Assembly (NCBI GenBank): GCA_017304125.1
Contig: JAFKLV010000289.1
Span: 1 to 10,853, forward strand
DNA from: Sphingomonadales bacterium
GTDB taxonomy: Bacteria; Pseudomonadota; Alphaproteobacteria; Sphingomonadales; Sphingomonadaceae
Length of the DNA: 10,853 nucleotides
Reading direction: 5' to 3'
The translations under genes were made by a program, and so were the position numbers. The notes under the pieces were generated by a model. The model was not told the origin of the DNA. It saw nothing but the letters and a program-made list of their open reading frames with translations, and did no database searches. Shown here in pieces: positions 1 to 7,522 of this stretch; the first letter of the stretch is position 1; each line of letters begins with the position of its first letter.

Positions 1-3000
1 CGTCAGCCCGCCGGTCGCGGTGCGCCCGGTGAGTTGCACCGCGCCCTCGACCTGCATCGAGCCCGGCGTGGTGATCGACAGCGTCCCGCCGCCCGGCAAG
101 GTCGCGGTGCCGAGCGTCAGCGCACGCACGAAGACCGACGGGGTATTGGCCGAACCCAGCGCCGGTGCGACGATCGCGATATTGTTGGCGAAGATCCGCG
201 CCAGCTCGGCCGCCGACAGGCTATACGAGCCCGCCAGGTCGCCGCCGCCGATATAGGCCGGGGCGCTTGTGCCGGCCGCGCTGGTGCCACCGACCGAGGT
301 GAAGGTGGCGTTGGTCGTCACCCCAGGGGTGCCGATCGTCGCGCCGGGGGCAATCGCGATATCGCCCGAGGTGACCGTGATCGACGTTCCCCCGACCCCG
401 CCGGCGAAGCTTGCCAGTCCGCCGGCATTGATCGTGACGCCGCTGCCCGACTGCACGTCGCCGAAGCTCCCACTACCGGTAGCGGTTGCGCTGATCGGTC
501 CACCTGCGACGAGGCTCGTCGCGTTGATGCTACCTGCGCTCAGCGTCAGCGCGCCGGTGCCGGCATTGGCGGTGGCGATCGTCATCGCGCCCGGACCGGC
601 GAGATTAATCCCGACACCCGTTGCCGTGATCGCGCCGACGACGGCGAGATTGCTCGCGGACAAGCTCCCCGTCCCCGCGTTGAGCAAGGCCTGACCGCCG
701 GCGGAGAGGCCCGCGACGTTGATGCCCTGCCCGGTCAGCGTCACATCGGTGCCCGCGCTGATCGCGCTGCCGCTGGCGAAGCTGATCGCGCCGCCGCTGG
801 TGATCGTCAGCGCATTGACCGCGCGCAGCGAGCCGGGGCCCGACATCGTGACATTGCCAGGCGCGGTCAGCGTGATCGTATTGCCGGTCAGGCTGTCGAC
901 CCCGGCCGGCTGGCCGGTGTAGCTCAGATCGATCGTGCTGCCCGAGGTTCCGGTCAGCGCGCCGGCGACATTGATCCCGCCGCCGCCGGCAAAGGTGAAG
1001 GACAGCGGACCGCTGGTGTCGAACGTCGCATCGCCGCCGACCTGCACCTGATTGGCGGTGGCCGAAACGGCGATCCCGGAGAAGCCCGCGACGGGCGCGC
1101 CGAGGCTGGTGAGCGAAAGCGGCCCGGTGATCTGCACGCCGCCATTCGGGGCCGACGAGCTATCGGCAAACACCACCCGCCCGGCATTGTCGCCGTTGGC
1201 GTGGAGCGTGAGCACCCCGATCTGCCGCTGCGCGCCCGGTGCGAGCGCGCCGCTGTCGCCATTGGCGAAGCTCGCGGTGCCGCCGCTACCGACGCCCGCC
1301 CCGCCTGCGGCGGGGCCGGCGCCCGCCGCGCCGCCGACCCCGTCGGCGATGATGTCGAGGCCGATCAGCGTATAATCGCCGTTGCTGGCGGTGAAGGCGG
1401 CAGTGCCGCCCGCGCCATTGCCCCCCGTACCACCGATGCCGCTGCCGGCACTGCCATTGGCGCCTGCGCCGCCCTGTCCGATCGCGCTGACGGTGAAATT
1501 GGCGCTTCCGGCGCCCGAGGTGAGCTGTCCGCCGACGATCTGCAGCGTTGCGCTGCCGGCGGTGGCGCTGCCGCCACTGCCGCCCGCACCGCCCGTCGTG
1601 CCCGCGGTGCCGACCGATCCGGCCCCGCCGGTCGCATCCGCGCTGACCAGCAACGTCGGCGTGGTCGCCACCCCGCCGCTGCCGATCGCGAACAAGGCGG
1701 TGCCGCCGGTGGCAGTGCCGCCGCTCGCGCCTGGAACATCGGCAACGCCCTGCAGCCCGCCGAGCCCGCCCGCGCCGCCCTGCGCCTGCGCCAGCACCGA
1801 GATCGCGCCCGCGTTGAGCACGGCGGAGGCACCCGCCACGCCCAGCGTCGCAGTGCCGCCGACGCCGTTACCGCCAACGCCGCCCGCCCCCGCATAACCC
1901 GCGCCGCCGTCGCCGCCCTGACCCAAAGCGGTGACGGTCAGCGCGCCGGCGACCGTCGTGGTGCCGAACGTCAGGTTGAGCGCGGCATTGCCACCCGCGC
2001 CGACCCCGCCGGCGCCACCCGTCCCGCCCCCGCCCCCGACGCTGCCGACGCCATCGGCGCTGACGGTGAGGCTCGGATAATTCGGATCGACATCGATCAG
2101 CGCATTGACGGTGCCGCCTGTACCGCTGCCGCCCTGCCCGCCCGCACCGACGCCATAAGCGTAGATCGGCTTGCCATTGGTATCGACCCGGGTGACGGTC
2201 CGCGCATTGCCGGCCTGCCCTCCCAGACCATTGGCATTCATCTCGACCGGGCCGACCGAATGCCCTTCGTTGCGGTAGGCGAAGCTCGTCGTGCCGCCGA
2301 TGCCAGCGCCGCCCGCGCCGCCGGCGCCGTCGCTGCCGTTATCGCCCCCGCCGCCGGCGATCCCGCGTGCCAGCAAGGTCAGCGACGGCACTGTCAGCGT
2401 GCCGCCGGCCAGCACCGCCTCGGCGACCCCGCCGGTCGCCGCGCCGCCATTCCCGGCGCGATAGAGGCCGGGCGCGCTGACCGAAACATCCGATCCGCGC
2501 CCGCCGATGCCGTCAGCACCGATCGAGACGTCGCTGGTGATCGTGACCAGCCCGCTGCCGCCCGCAGTCATCTGCACCCGCGCGGTGCCGCCGAACCCGG
2601 CGCCGCCGTCCGCGCCGTCGGTATCGACAAAGCTGGCGCTGTTGCCGCCGGTGCCGCTCGCATCGATCGCCAAGCTGCCGAGCTGGAGCGAGCCGCCGCG
2701 CGATTCGAGCACCGCAGTGCCGCCGCGCCCGACGCCCGCCAGCGCGGGGGTCTGCGGCGGCGATCCCTCGCTGCCCGATTGCCCGCCATAGCCCTGTGCG
2801 CCGAGCGTCAGCGTGCCGAGCGTCGCGGTGCCGCCGGTGATCAGGAGATTGCCGGTCCCGCCCTGCCCGGTGCCGGCCTGAAATGGCGTGGTGCCGCCGC
2901 CGGCGCAGAGCGGGCAATTGACCGCCGACGCCCCGCCGGTGCCCGAAACGTCGAGCGTCACCTGGCTGGCGGTGAAATTGCCCGCCGCGAGGTTGAGATT

Positions 3001-5634
3001 GGCGGTGCCACCGGTGCCGTTGCCGCCATCGCCATTGTTATAAGCGATGAAGTCGATCGTCCCCCCGGACGCGCCGCTCACGCCGAGGTTGAGCGTGCCG
3101 AAGGTCAACGTGGCATCGTTGGTGACGCCGGTGCGGCTTTCCACCGTGACGGTGCCGCCCTGCCCGTTGCCGCCGCGTCCGCTGGTGCCGCCGAACTGCA
3201 GCGCCCCGCCGTTGCCGATCGCCGAGAGCGTCAACAGGCCCGGCGCGGAGAAATCCGCATCGATCGCATAAAGCAGCACCGAGCCGCCGATCCCGTCCGA
3301 CCCGACCGGGCCGATCCCACCCACGCCGTTCGCGGTGACTGCGCAACCGAAGGCCGCGCAATTGCTGAGCGTGAGACTGCCGCGCGCGCCGCCCGCGCTC
3401 GAGAACAACGTAACGCTGCCACCGGCCGCGCTGCCCGCCTGCGGCAACGCGCCGAAGCCCTCGCTCGGGGCATAAGCGGAAACGTCGATCTGCAACCCGG
3501 GTGAGGTGAACGTCCCGCCCGCCGCGCCGATGCTGACCGTCCCGCCGACCAGATCGGGCGAATTGCCGGCAGCACCGAAGCTCGATGTAGTGGCGCGCGC
3601 GATCGCGCTCAGCACCAGGTTGCTGGTGAACGCCAGCGCGCCGCCGTCATGCGCGAGCAGCGAGATCTGCCCCGCACGCGACGCCGCCCCCCCCGCGCCG
3701 GTGCCGGAGGTTTCGGTGTTGGCGGAGAGGGAGGAGTAGCCGTTAAGCGTCAGGCTGCCGGTGCCGCCGACATCGATCGCGATCCCGCCCGCGCCGGGGA
3801 TGCCCGCGCCGAAATTGCCGCCGTTGCTGGCATAGCCGGGATTGACCCCGACATCGGCGGTCAGCCCGCTCCATTGCTGCGTGCCGCCGGAGATCGCGAT
3901 ACCGACGTTCCCACCGGTCGCATTGCCCGCGCTGCCGGTGGTGGAATTGCCGCCCGCGGCGCGCGCCGTCGCGCTGACCGCGCCGAGATCGAGCACCCCG
4001 TCCGTCGCGGTCACGCCGATCGTGCCGCCGAACGCCGCGCCGCCGGTGACCGGCGGGGTGGCGAATTGCGCGGATACGGTCGCCGACGCATCGAGCGTGG
4101 TCGAGCCGAATTGCAGCAAACCGCCAGGCGTCCCGGCCGGCAGCGGCGCGGCGAGCGCCGACAGCGTGATGCTGCCCCCGGTCGCATTGCCCGAACTGTT
4201 GGTGCCGTAGCCGCTGCTGGCGGTGGCATTGGCGAACAGCGACGCCGCGCTGATCGACCCGCCGTTGGCGGTGAGGCTGATCGTGCCGCCGACGGCATCC
4301 GCACCCGCCGTCGGGGTCCCGCTCACCCCGGCCGAACCGTCGCCATAAGCGTTGAGCGTCAGCGCGCCGCCGATGCCGATGCGCCCGTCGAGATCGACCG
4401 AGCCGGTGCCCCCGATGCTGGTCAGATCGATCGCCCCGCCGGTGGCGCCCGCGCCGGCGGTCAGCGTCATATTGCCCGTGACGTTGATCCCGCCGGACTG
4501 GCCCGCGAGCAGCGAGATGCTGCGTTCGGCCGACAAGGTGACGTCCGCGGCGAAGCTGGCGCGCGCATTGCCGCCGGTGTTGATCGCGATATCGCCGGTC
4601 GCCGCGCCGGTCAGCGCCGATTGCCAGGAACTCGAGGTGATCGTGAAGCCGCCGGTCGCCGTCGTGGTGGTATTGGGCGTCGTGGCCGGAGCGCCCGCGG
4701 CAACGTCATAACCCGCCGAGAGCACCACGCCATTATTGTCGGGGATCGCCGCGCCGGCCGGCGTATAGCCGACATTGCCCGACAACAGCATCGTCAGCGC
4801 GTTATTCTTGGGCACGGCGACCATATAGATGCGCCGCGCCTCGCCCCCGCCCGAGGCGACCTGTCCATTGGTGGCGCCGGTGTGGACGATGCCATTGGCA
4901 TCGCTCGTCCCGGTATTGACGGTGATGTCGAACAGCCCGGCGTTGATGCGGATATCCGCGCTTTCCGCCGCGACATAGGCCGCCGATCCGCCGACGTTGA
5001 TCGTCCCGCCCTGTTCGACACGCGGCGCGACCAGCGCAACGTAAGTGCCCGGGGTCAGCGCATTGATCGTCGCGCCGGCGGCGATCTGCACCGCCGATGT
5101 GCTGCCCGCCACGCCGCGGAAGCGGATCGCGCCGGTGCTGTCGTAAAGCCCCCCGGTGGTGTCGATGTCATTGGCGGTCAGCACCAGCGAGCCGACGTTG
5201 AACACGCTCGTCGCCCCGGCGATGATCCCGCCCGGCGAATAGAACCAGATCGAGCCGAGCGAATCGCTCTGCACCGTGCCGTTGATCGCGATCACCTGCG
5301 CCACCGATCCGGTCGGCACCACCCGGTTGAGGACGGTATAAGGCGTGAACGAGCTGACCGGCCCGCTGAAATTCATCGTATGGCCGGCGGGAAGGAAATC
5401 GATCGTCCCGGTGCTGGCCGGCGGCGTCCAGTTGATCACCGCCTGCGCACTGTTGACAGTGATATTGTCGACATTCGATCCCGAGGAGATGTTCACCTTG
5501 GTGGGATCGTAGCTGGGGGTGGCCTGCGCCCCGCCGGGGAAGGTTTGCGCGCCGGCGGGCGAGACCGCCCACGCCACGGCAAGCGCCAGCGCACTGGCGC
5601 GCGCGCCGAGCCGCATCCGGGTCGAACGGATCAT
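1..5634 (-). CDS. TpsA-type secreted exoprotein (filamentous haemagglutinin-like), C-terminus beyond window
   Basis: This is probably a very large surface-exposed or released adhesin exported by two-partner secretion. I read the frame codon by codon from the ATG at 5634 to base 1: 1,878 codons without a stop, so the 3' end lies outside the window. Residues 1-29 form a signal peptide ending AGA before Gln30; there is no extended signal-peptide region. Residues about 45-160 match the TPS (haemagglutination activity) domain, with INW near 67-69, LNRV at 102-105 and FYSPGGIIAG near 131-140. Residues about 160-300 follow the conserved stretch usual in alphaproteobacterial members (RRIYMVAVPKN). 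About 370-620 is moderately glycine-rich, about 720-1455 is strongly repetitive and glycine-rich, and about 1460-1878 has short beta-helix-like repeats (ALTLAGSINA and similar). Only four cysteines are visible: 759, 764, 907 and 910. The start overlaps the transporter stop as ATGA and has a GGAGG ribosome site. The ligand is unknown. Confidence 0.93.
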   Translation of the reverse strand, partial: MIRSTRMRLGARASALALAVAWAVSPAGAQTFPGGAQATPSYDPTKVNISSGSNVDNITVNSAQAVINWTPPASTGTIDFLPAGHTMNFSGPVSSFTPYTVLNRVVPTGSVAQVIAINGTVQSDSLGSIWFYSPGGIIAGATSVFNVGSLVLTANDIDTTGGLYDSTGAIRFRGVAGSTSAVQIAAGATINALTPGTYVALVAPRVEQGGTINVGGSAAYVAAESADIRINAGLFDITVNTGTSDANGIVHTGATNGQVASGGGEARRIYMVAVPKNNALTMLLSGNVGYTPAGAAIPDNNGVVLSAGYDVAAGAPATTPNTTTTATGGFTITSSSWQSALTGAATGDIAINTGGNARASFAADVTLSAERSISLLAGQSGGINVTGNMTLTAGAGATGGAIDLTSIGGTGSVDLDGRIGIGGALTLNAYGDGSAGVSGTPTAGADAVGGTISLTANGGSISAASLFANATASSGYGTNSSGNATGGSITLSALAAPLPAGTPGGLLQFGSTTLDASATVSAQFATPPVTGGAAFGGTIGVTATDGVLDLGAVSATARAAGGNSTTGSAGNATGGNVGIAISGGTQQWSGLTADVGVNPGYASNGGNFGAGIPGAGGIAIDVGGTGSLTLNGYSSLSANTETSGTGAGGAASRAGQISLLAHDGGALAFTSNLVLSAIARATTSSFGAAGNSPDLVGGTVSIGAAGGTFTSPGLQIDVSAYAPSEGFGALPQAGSAAGGSVTLFSSAGGARGSLTLSNCAAFGCAVTANGVGGIGPVGSDGIGGSVLLYAIDADFSAPGLLTLSAIGNGGALQFGGTSGRGGNGQGGTVTVESRTGVTNDATLTFGTLNLGVSGASGGTIDFIAYNNGDGGNGTGGTANLNLAAGNFTASQVTLDVSGTGGASAVNCPLCAGGGTTPFQAGTGQGGTGNLLITGGTATLGTLTLGAQGYGGQSGSEGSPPQTPALAGVGRGGTAVLESRGGSLQLGSLAIDASGTGGNSASFVDTDGADGGAGFGGTARVQMTAGGSGLVTITSDVSIGADGIGGRGSDVSVSAPGLYRAGNGGAATGGVAEAVLAGGTLTVPSLTLLARGIAGGGGDNGSDGAGGAGGAGIGGTTSFAYRNEGHSVGPVEMNANGLGGQAGNARTVTRVDTNGKPIYAYGVGAGGQGGSGTGGTVNALIDVDPNYPSLTVSADGVGSVGGGGGTGGAGGVGAGGNAALNLTFGTTTVAGALTVTALGQGGDGGAGYAGAGGVGGNGVGGTATLGVAGASAVLNAGAISVLAQAQGGAGGLGGLQGVADVPGASGGTATGGTALFAIGSGGVATTPTLLVSADATGGAGSVGTAGTTGGAGGSGGSATAGSATLQIVGGQLTSGAGSANFTVSAIGQGGAGANGSAGSGIGGTGGNGAGGTAAFTASNGDYTLIGLDIIADGVGGAAGAGPAAGGAGVGSGGTASFANGDSGALAPGAQRQIGVLTLHANGDNAGRVVFADSSSAPNGGVQITGPLSLTSLGAPVAGFSGIAVSATANQVQVGGDATFDTSGPLSFTFAGGGGINVAGALTGTSGSTIDLSYTGQPAGVDSLTGNTITLTAPGNVTMSGPGSLRAVNALTITSGGAISFASGSAISAGTDVTLTGQGINVAGLSAGGQALLNAGTGSLSASNLAVVGAITATGVGINLAGPGAMTIATANAGTGALTLSAGSINATSLVAGGPISATATGSGSFGDVQSGSGVTINAGGLASFAGGVGGTSITVTSGDIAIAPGATIGTPGVTTNATFTSVGGTSAAGTSAPAYIGGGDLAGSYSLSAAELARIFANNIAIVAPALGSANTPSVFVRALTLGTATLPGGGTLSITTPGSMQVEGAVQLTGRTATGGLT
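1270..3480 (-). repeat. Glycine-rich imperfect repeats inside the exoprotein
   Basis: The encoded protein alternates a beta-rich stretch of about 20-25 residues with a glycine-rich stretch of about 15-25. Spacing measured between several neighbouring units is 46, 50, 52 and 47 residues, and I count about 15-17 units. The recurring skeleton is GGTA, a hydrophobic strand, an LTVSADG-like strand, then GG-x-GG-x-GG runs. Typical unit ends are SADGVGS, NANGLGG, TANGVGG and IADGVGG. The units differ too much in sequence and length to be a recent tandem duplication. A long beta-helix with glycine loops is the likely fold, by analogy with other TpsA proteins; this is inferred, not seen. Confidence 0.8.
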
Positions 5635-7424
5635 TGGTGCCTCCACGGCAGAAGTTGCGTGCTGAGCGAGAAAAGCACCCGCGTCGCACCGCGCTCGGTC
5701 TGGAAACCGGCGGTGCGCAGCGGGGTGGCGACCGTCAGGTCGAGCCGGGCGTGGCCGGCCCAGGTCGCGCGGACGCCGCCGCCGGCGGATACCAGCCGCT
5801 GCGGATCGAAGCCGGCGTAATTGACGCTGTGGTGCCACACCCAGGCGCTGTCCATGAACACGAACGGCTGGAAGGCGAACGGCTGCGCGCCGCGCGGAAC
5901 GAGCCGCCCGTAGCGCAATTCGGTCGACACGCCGAAGCCGCTGTCGCCGGTCAGCGTCCCCGGATCATAGCCGCGCCCGACGGTATAATTGCCCGCGCTG
6001 ATCTGCTCATAGGAAAGCAGCACATCCGGGCTGTATTGCGCGCGCGGCGCGAGCGCGATCGTGAACAGCGGGGTCGGGCGGAATTCGGCCTGTGCGCTCG
6101 CGCGCACGACGAAGGCCGAAGCATCGCCGTCATCGCGGCTCATCGGGGTGCCGCATCCGACGAGCAAATGGCACGCCTTGCTCGCGCCGAGCCCGGCCAG
6201 CCCCTGCCGCACTTCGAGCGAGCCGCCGAGATGCCAGTGCGGCTCGAGCGCCGAATAGCCGTTCGCGCTGACCACGCTTTCCGGGTCGATCAGATCGCCG
6301 TCGAACCGCGCGAACAGCACGCGCAGCCGATCGCGCGACAAGGGCACGCGCGCCGCGCCGCTGCCGAAGCGCAGATCCTGATCGATCACGTCGATCCCGC
6401 CGGTCGCCATCAGGGTACGCACCTGCCGCCGCACCAGCGGATAGCTCAGCGCGCCGGTCGCGATCATCGTGGTCGACGAAAGCTGCCCGCCGACGACATC
6501 GGGCCGGCTCCAGGCATAAGTGAAATCGCCCGACAGCCGGAGCCCGTCGCTGCCCAGCGCCATGCTGTGCCCGGCCTCCAGCACGGTCTGTTCGCGCGTC
6601 TGCGCGGTGTTGAAGATGCTGAACGTCGTGCTGTCGCCGAGCCCGGTCAGATCGTTGATCCGCACCCGCGCGAGCCCGCCGACCGGCCCGACCGCGCTGC
6701 TGCCGAGATTCTGCACATTGACGTCAACCTCGACGCGCTGGCGCGTCACCGTCACCTCGCCGATCACCTCGCCCGGCGCGGTGCCGGCGGGGCGCAGCGC
6801 GAGCCGCACGTCATAGCCGGGCAGATCGCGCGCGAGCAGCAGATGCCGTTCCGCCTCGTGCACGTTGAACACCGGCTCGTCCTTCAGCGCTTCCATATGC
6901 GCCGCGATCAGCCGCTCGCTGTTGCCCGCCTCGCCGCGCACTTCGATCGCGACCAATTTCGCCATGAACACGTCGAGCCGGACGGTGCCGCCCTTGTCGA
7001 TGCGCTGCGGCGGCACCTGCACCGCGGCGAGATAGCCCATCTGGCGCAAGGCGGTGGCGATCCGGTCGCGCACTTCGCACAGGCTGGCGATCGGCACGTC
7101 ATGCCCGGCGAAATCGCTCCACGTATCGCGCAGCGCCGCGGGGTCGACGACGCGCAGCCCGTGCAGCCGGACATCGGCGAAATTGACCGTGACATTGGCG
7201 TAGCGCGGATCGGCGAGCGGGCATGGTGCGCGCTCGACCCCGCCGACCACCGTCAGCCGGCCGCCCTGCGCCGCCGGCTCCCCGGCGAGCGCGCCGCGCG
7301 ACAATTCCTCGCGGGTCGGCGGCCGCGCGGTGACCTGCGCCATCGCCGGCACCGGGGCCAAAGCCGTAAGGCCCAGCGCAAAGCGCCACAGCGCCGCACG
7401 CCCGAAACCCTGATGAACCCGCAT
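5631..7424 (-). CDS. TpsB/FhaC/ShlB-type outer-membrane transporter of two-partner secretion
   Basis: This is a 597-residue Omp85-superfamily protein that would bind the TPS domain of the neighbouring exoprotein in the periplasm and pass it through its own 16-strand barrel. Length fits the family (about 550-600). Residues 1-29 are a signal peptide ending AMA before Gln30. Residues 31-77 are a linker where FhaC carries its plug helix. Residues about 78-157 and 158-230 look like two POTRA domains. The barrel runs from about 231 to the end. VGRGYDPG at 482-489 is the conserved loop-6 motif (VRGY in FhaC), and FVFMDSA at 521-527 fits the F-x-D motif that the loop-6 arginine contacts. Oddities: Cys68/Cys116 in the POTRA side, Cys418/Cys424 in a likely surface loop, and a last residue Gln rather than the usual aromatic (the last aromatic is Trp594). 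An AGGGGA-type ribosome site supports the start. The stop overlaps the exoprotein ATG. Confidence 0.95.
   Translation of the reverse strand: MRVHQGFGRAALWRFALGLTALAPVPAMAQVTARPPTREELSRGALAGEPAAQGGRLTVVGGVERAPCPLADPRYANVTVNFADVRLHGLRVVDPAALRDTWSDFAGHDVPIASLCEVRDRIATALRQMGYLAAVQVPPQRIDKGGTVRLDVFMAKLVAIEVRGEAGNSERLIAAHMEALKDEPVFNVHEAERHLLLARDLPGYDVRLALRPAGTAPGEVIGEVTVTRQRVEVDVNVQNLGSSAVGPVGGLARVRINDLTGLGDSTTFSIFNTAQTREQTVLEAGHSMALGSDGLRLSGDFTYAWSRPDVVGGQLSSTTMIATGALSYPLVRRQVRTLMATGGIDVIDQDLRFGSGAARVPLSRDRLRVLFARFDGDLIDPESVVSANGYSALEPHWHLGGSLEVRQGLAGLGASKACHLLVGCGTPMSRDDGDASAFVVRASAQAEFRPTPLFTIALAPRAQYSPDVLLSYEQISAGNYTVGRGYDPGTLTGDSGFGVSTELRYGRLVPRGAQPFAFQPFVFMDSAWVWHHSVNYAGFDPQRLVSAGGGVRATWAGHARLDLTVATPLRTAGFQTERGATRVLFSLSTQLLPWRHQ
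5640..5644 (-). promoter_or_regulatory. Ribosome binding site of the exoprotein gene
   Basis: GGAGG lies five bases before the ATG at 5634, inside the last codons of the transporter gene (encoding W-R). It supports this start. With the ATGA overlap it suggests that ribosomes finishing the transporter re-initiate on the exoprotein. Confidence 0.8.
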
Positions 7425-7436
7425 TCCCTATCCCCT
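7425..7436 (-). promoter_or_regulatory. Ribosome binding site of the transporter gene
   Basis: The 12 bases before the ATG at 7424 read AGGGGATAGGGA. The AGGGGA part ends six bases before the start, a good Shine-Dalgarno spacing. This supports the start at 7424, which also gives a complete signal peptide. Confidence 0.6.
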
Positions 7437-7445
7437 GCACCGTCA

Positions 7446-7467
7446 GGCGGCCGTGTGGCGGGCCGCC
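7446..7467 (-). other. GC hairpin in the 98-base gap before the transporter gene
   Basis: GGCGGCC and its exact complement GGCCGCC flank an 8-base loop, giving a perfect 7-bp stem. It starts 22 bases upstream of the transporter ATG, just ahead of its ribosome site. A second, weaker stem (CCGGC/GCCGG, 5-base loop) lies at 7489-7503. Neither is followed by a T-run in the direction of transcription, so this is not a recognisable intrinsic terminator. It could mark an RNA processing or attenuation point between the first three genes and the secretion pair, or be chance in GC-rich DNA. I see no convincing promoter in the gap. Confidence 0.35.
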
Positions 7468-7522
7468 CGTCCTGAACCCCGGCAGGCACCGGCATGACGC
7501 CGGCACGCTGCGCTTTTCACTT

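Noticed and set aside
1270..3480. RTX calcium-binding nonapeptide repeats
   Set aside because: The glycine runs lack the regular GGxGxDx nonapeptide with Asp at the fixed position, and the period is 46-52 residues rather than nine. Export is by a TpsB, not type I secretion.
34..3504. Plus-strand open frame of 1,156 codons, and another at 3649-5820 (723 codons)
   Set aside because: Both lie exactly antisense and in codon register with the exoprotein. They stay open because the sense gene rarely uses TTA, CTA or TCA. Their translations are Arg/Ala/Asp-rich low-complexity text with no domain, signal or ribosome site.
1..5634. CRISPR array or DNA-level tandem repeat
   Set aside because: The short recurring GC motifs (GCCGCCG and similar) come from glycine and alanine codons in a coding frame. 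There are no identical repeats with regular spacers.
5168..5689. Minus-strand open frame crossing the transporter end and exoprotein start
   Set aside because: It is out of frame with both genes. The alternative frame at 5634 gives a signal peptide and TPS domain, while this one is basic and featureless.
5634..7475. Plus-strand open frame of 613 codons opposite the transporter
   Set aside because: It is the codon-register mirror of the transporter gene, which has clear family motifs. The mirror product has none.
7446..7503. Rho-independent terminator between the FecR-like and transporter genes
   Set aside because: GC stems are present but neither is followed by a run of T on the transcribed strand.
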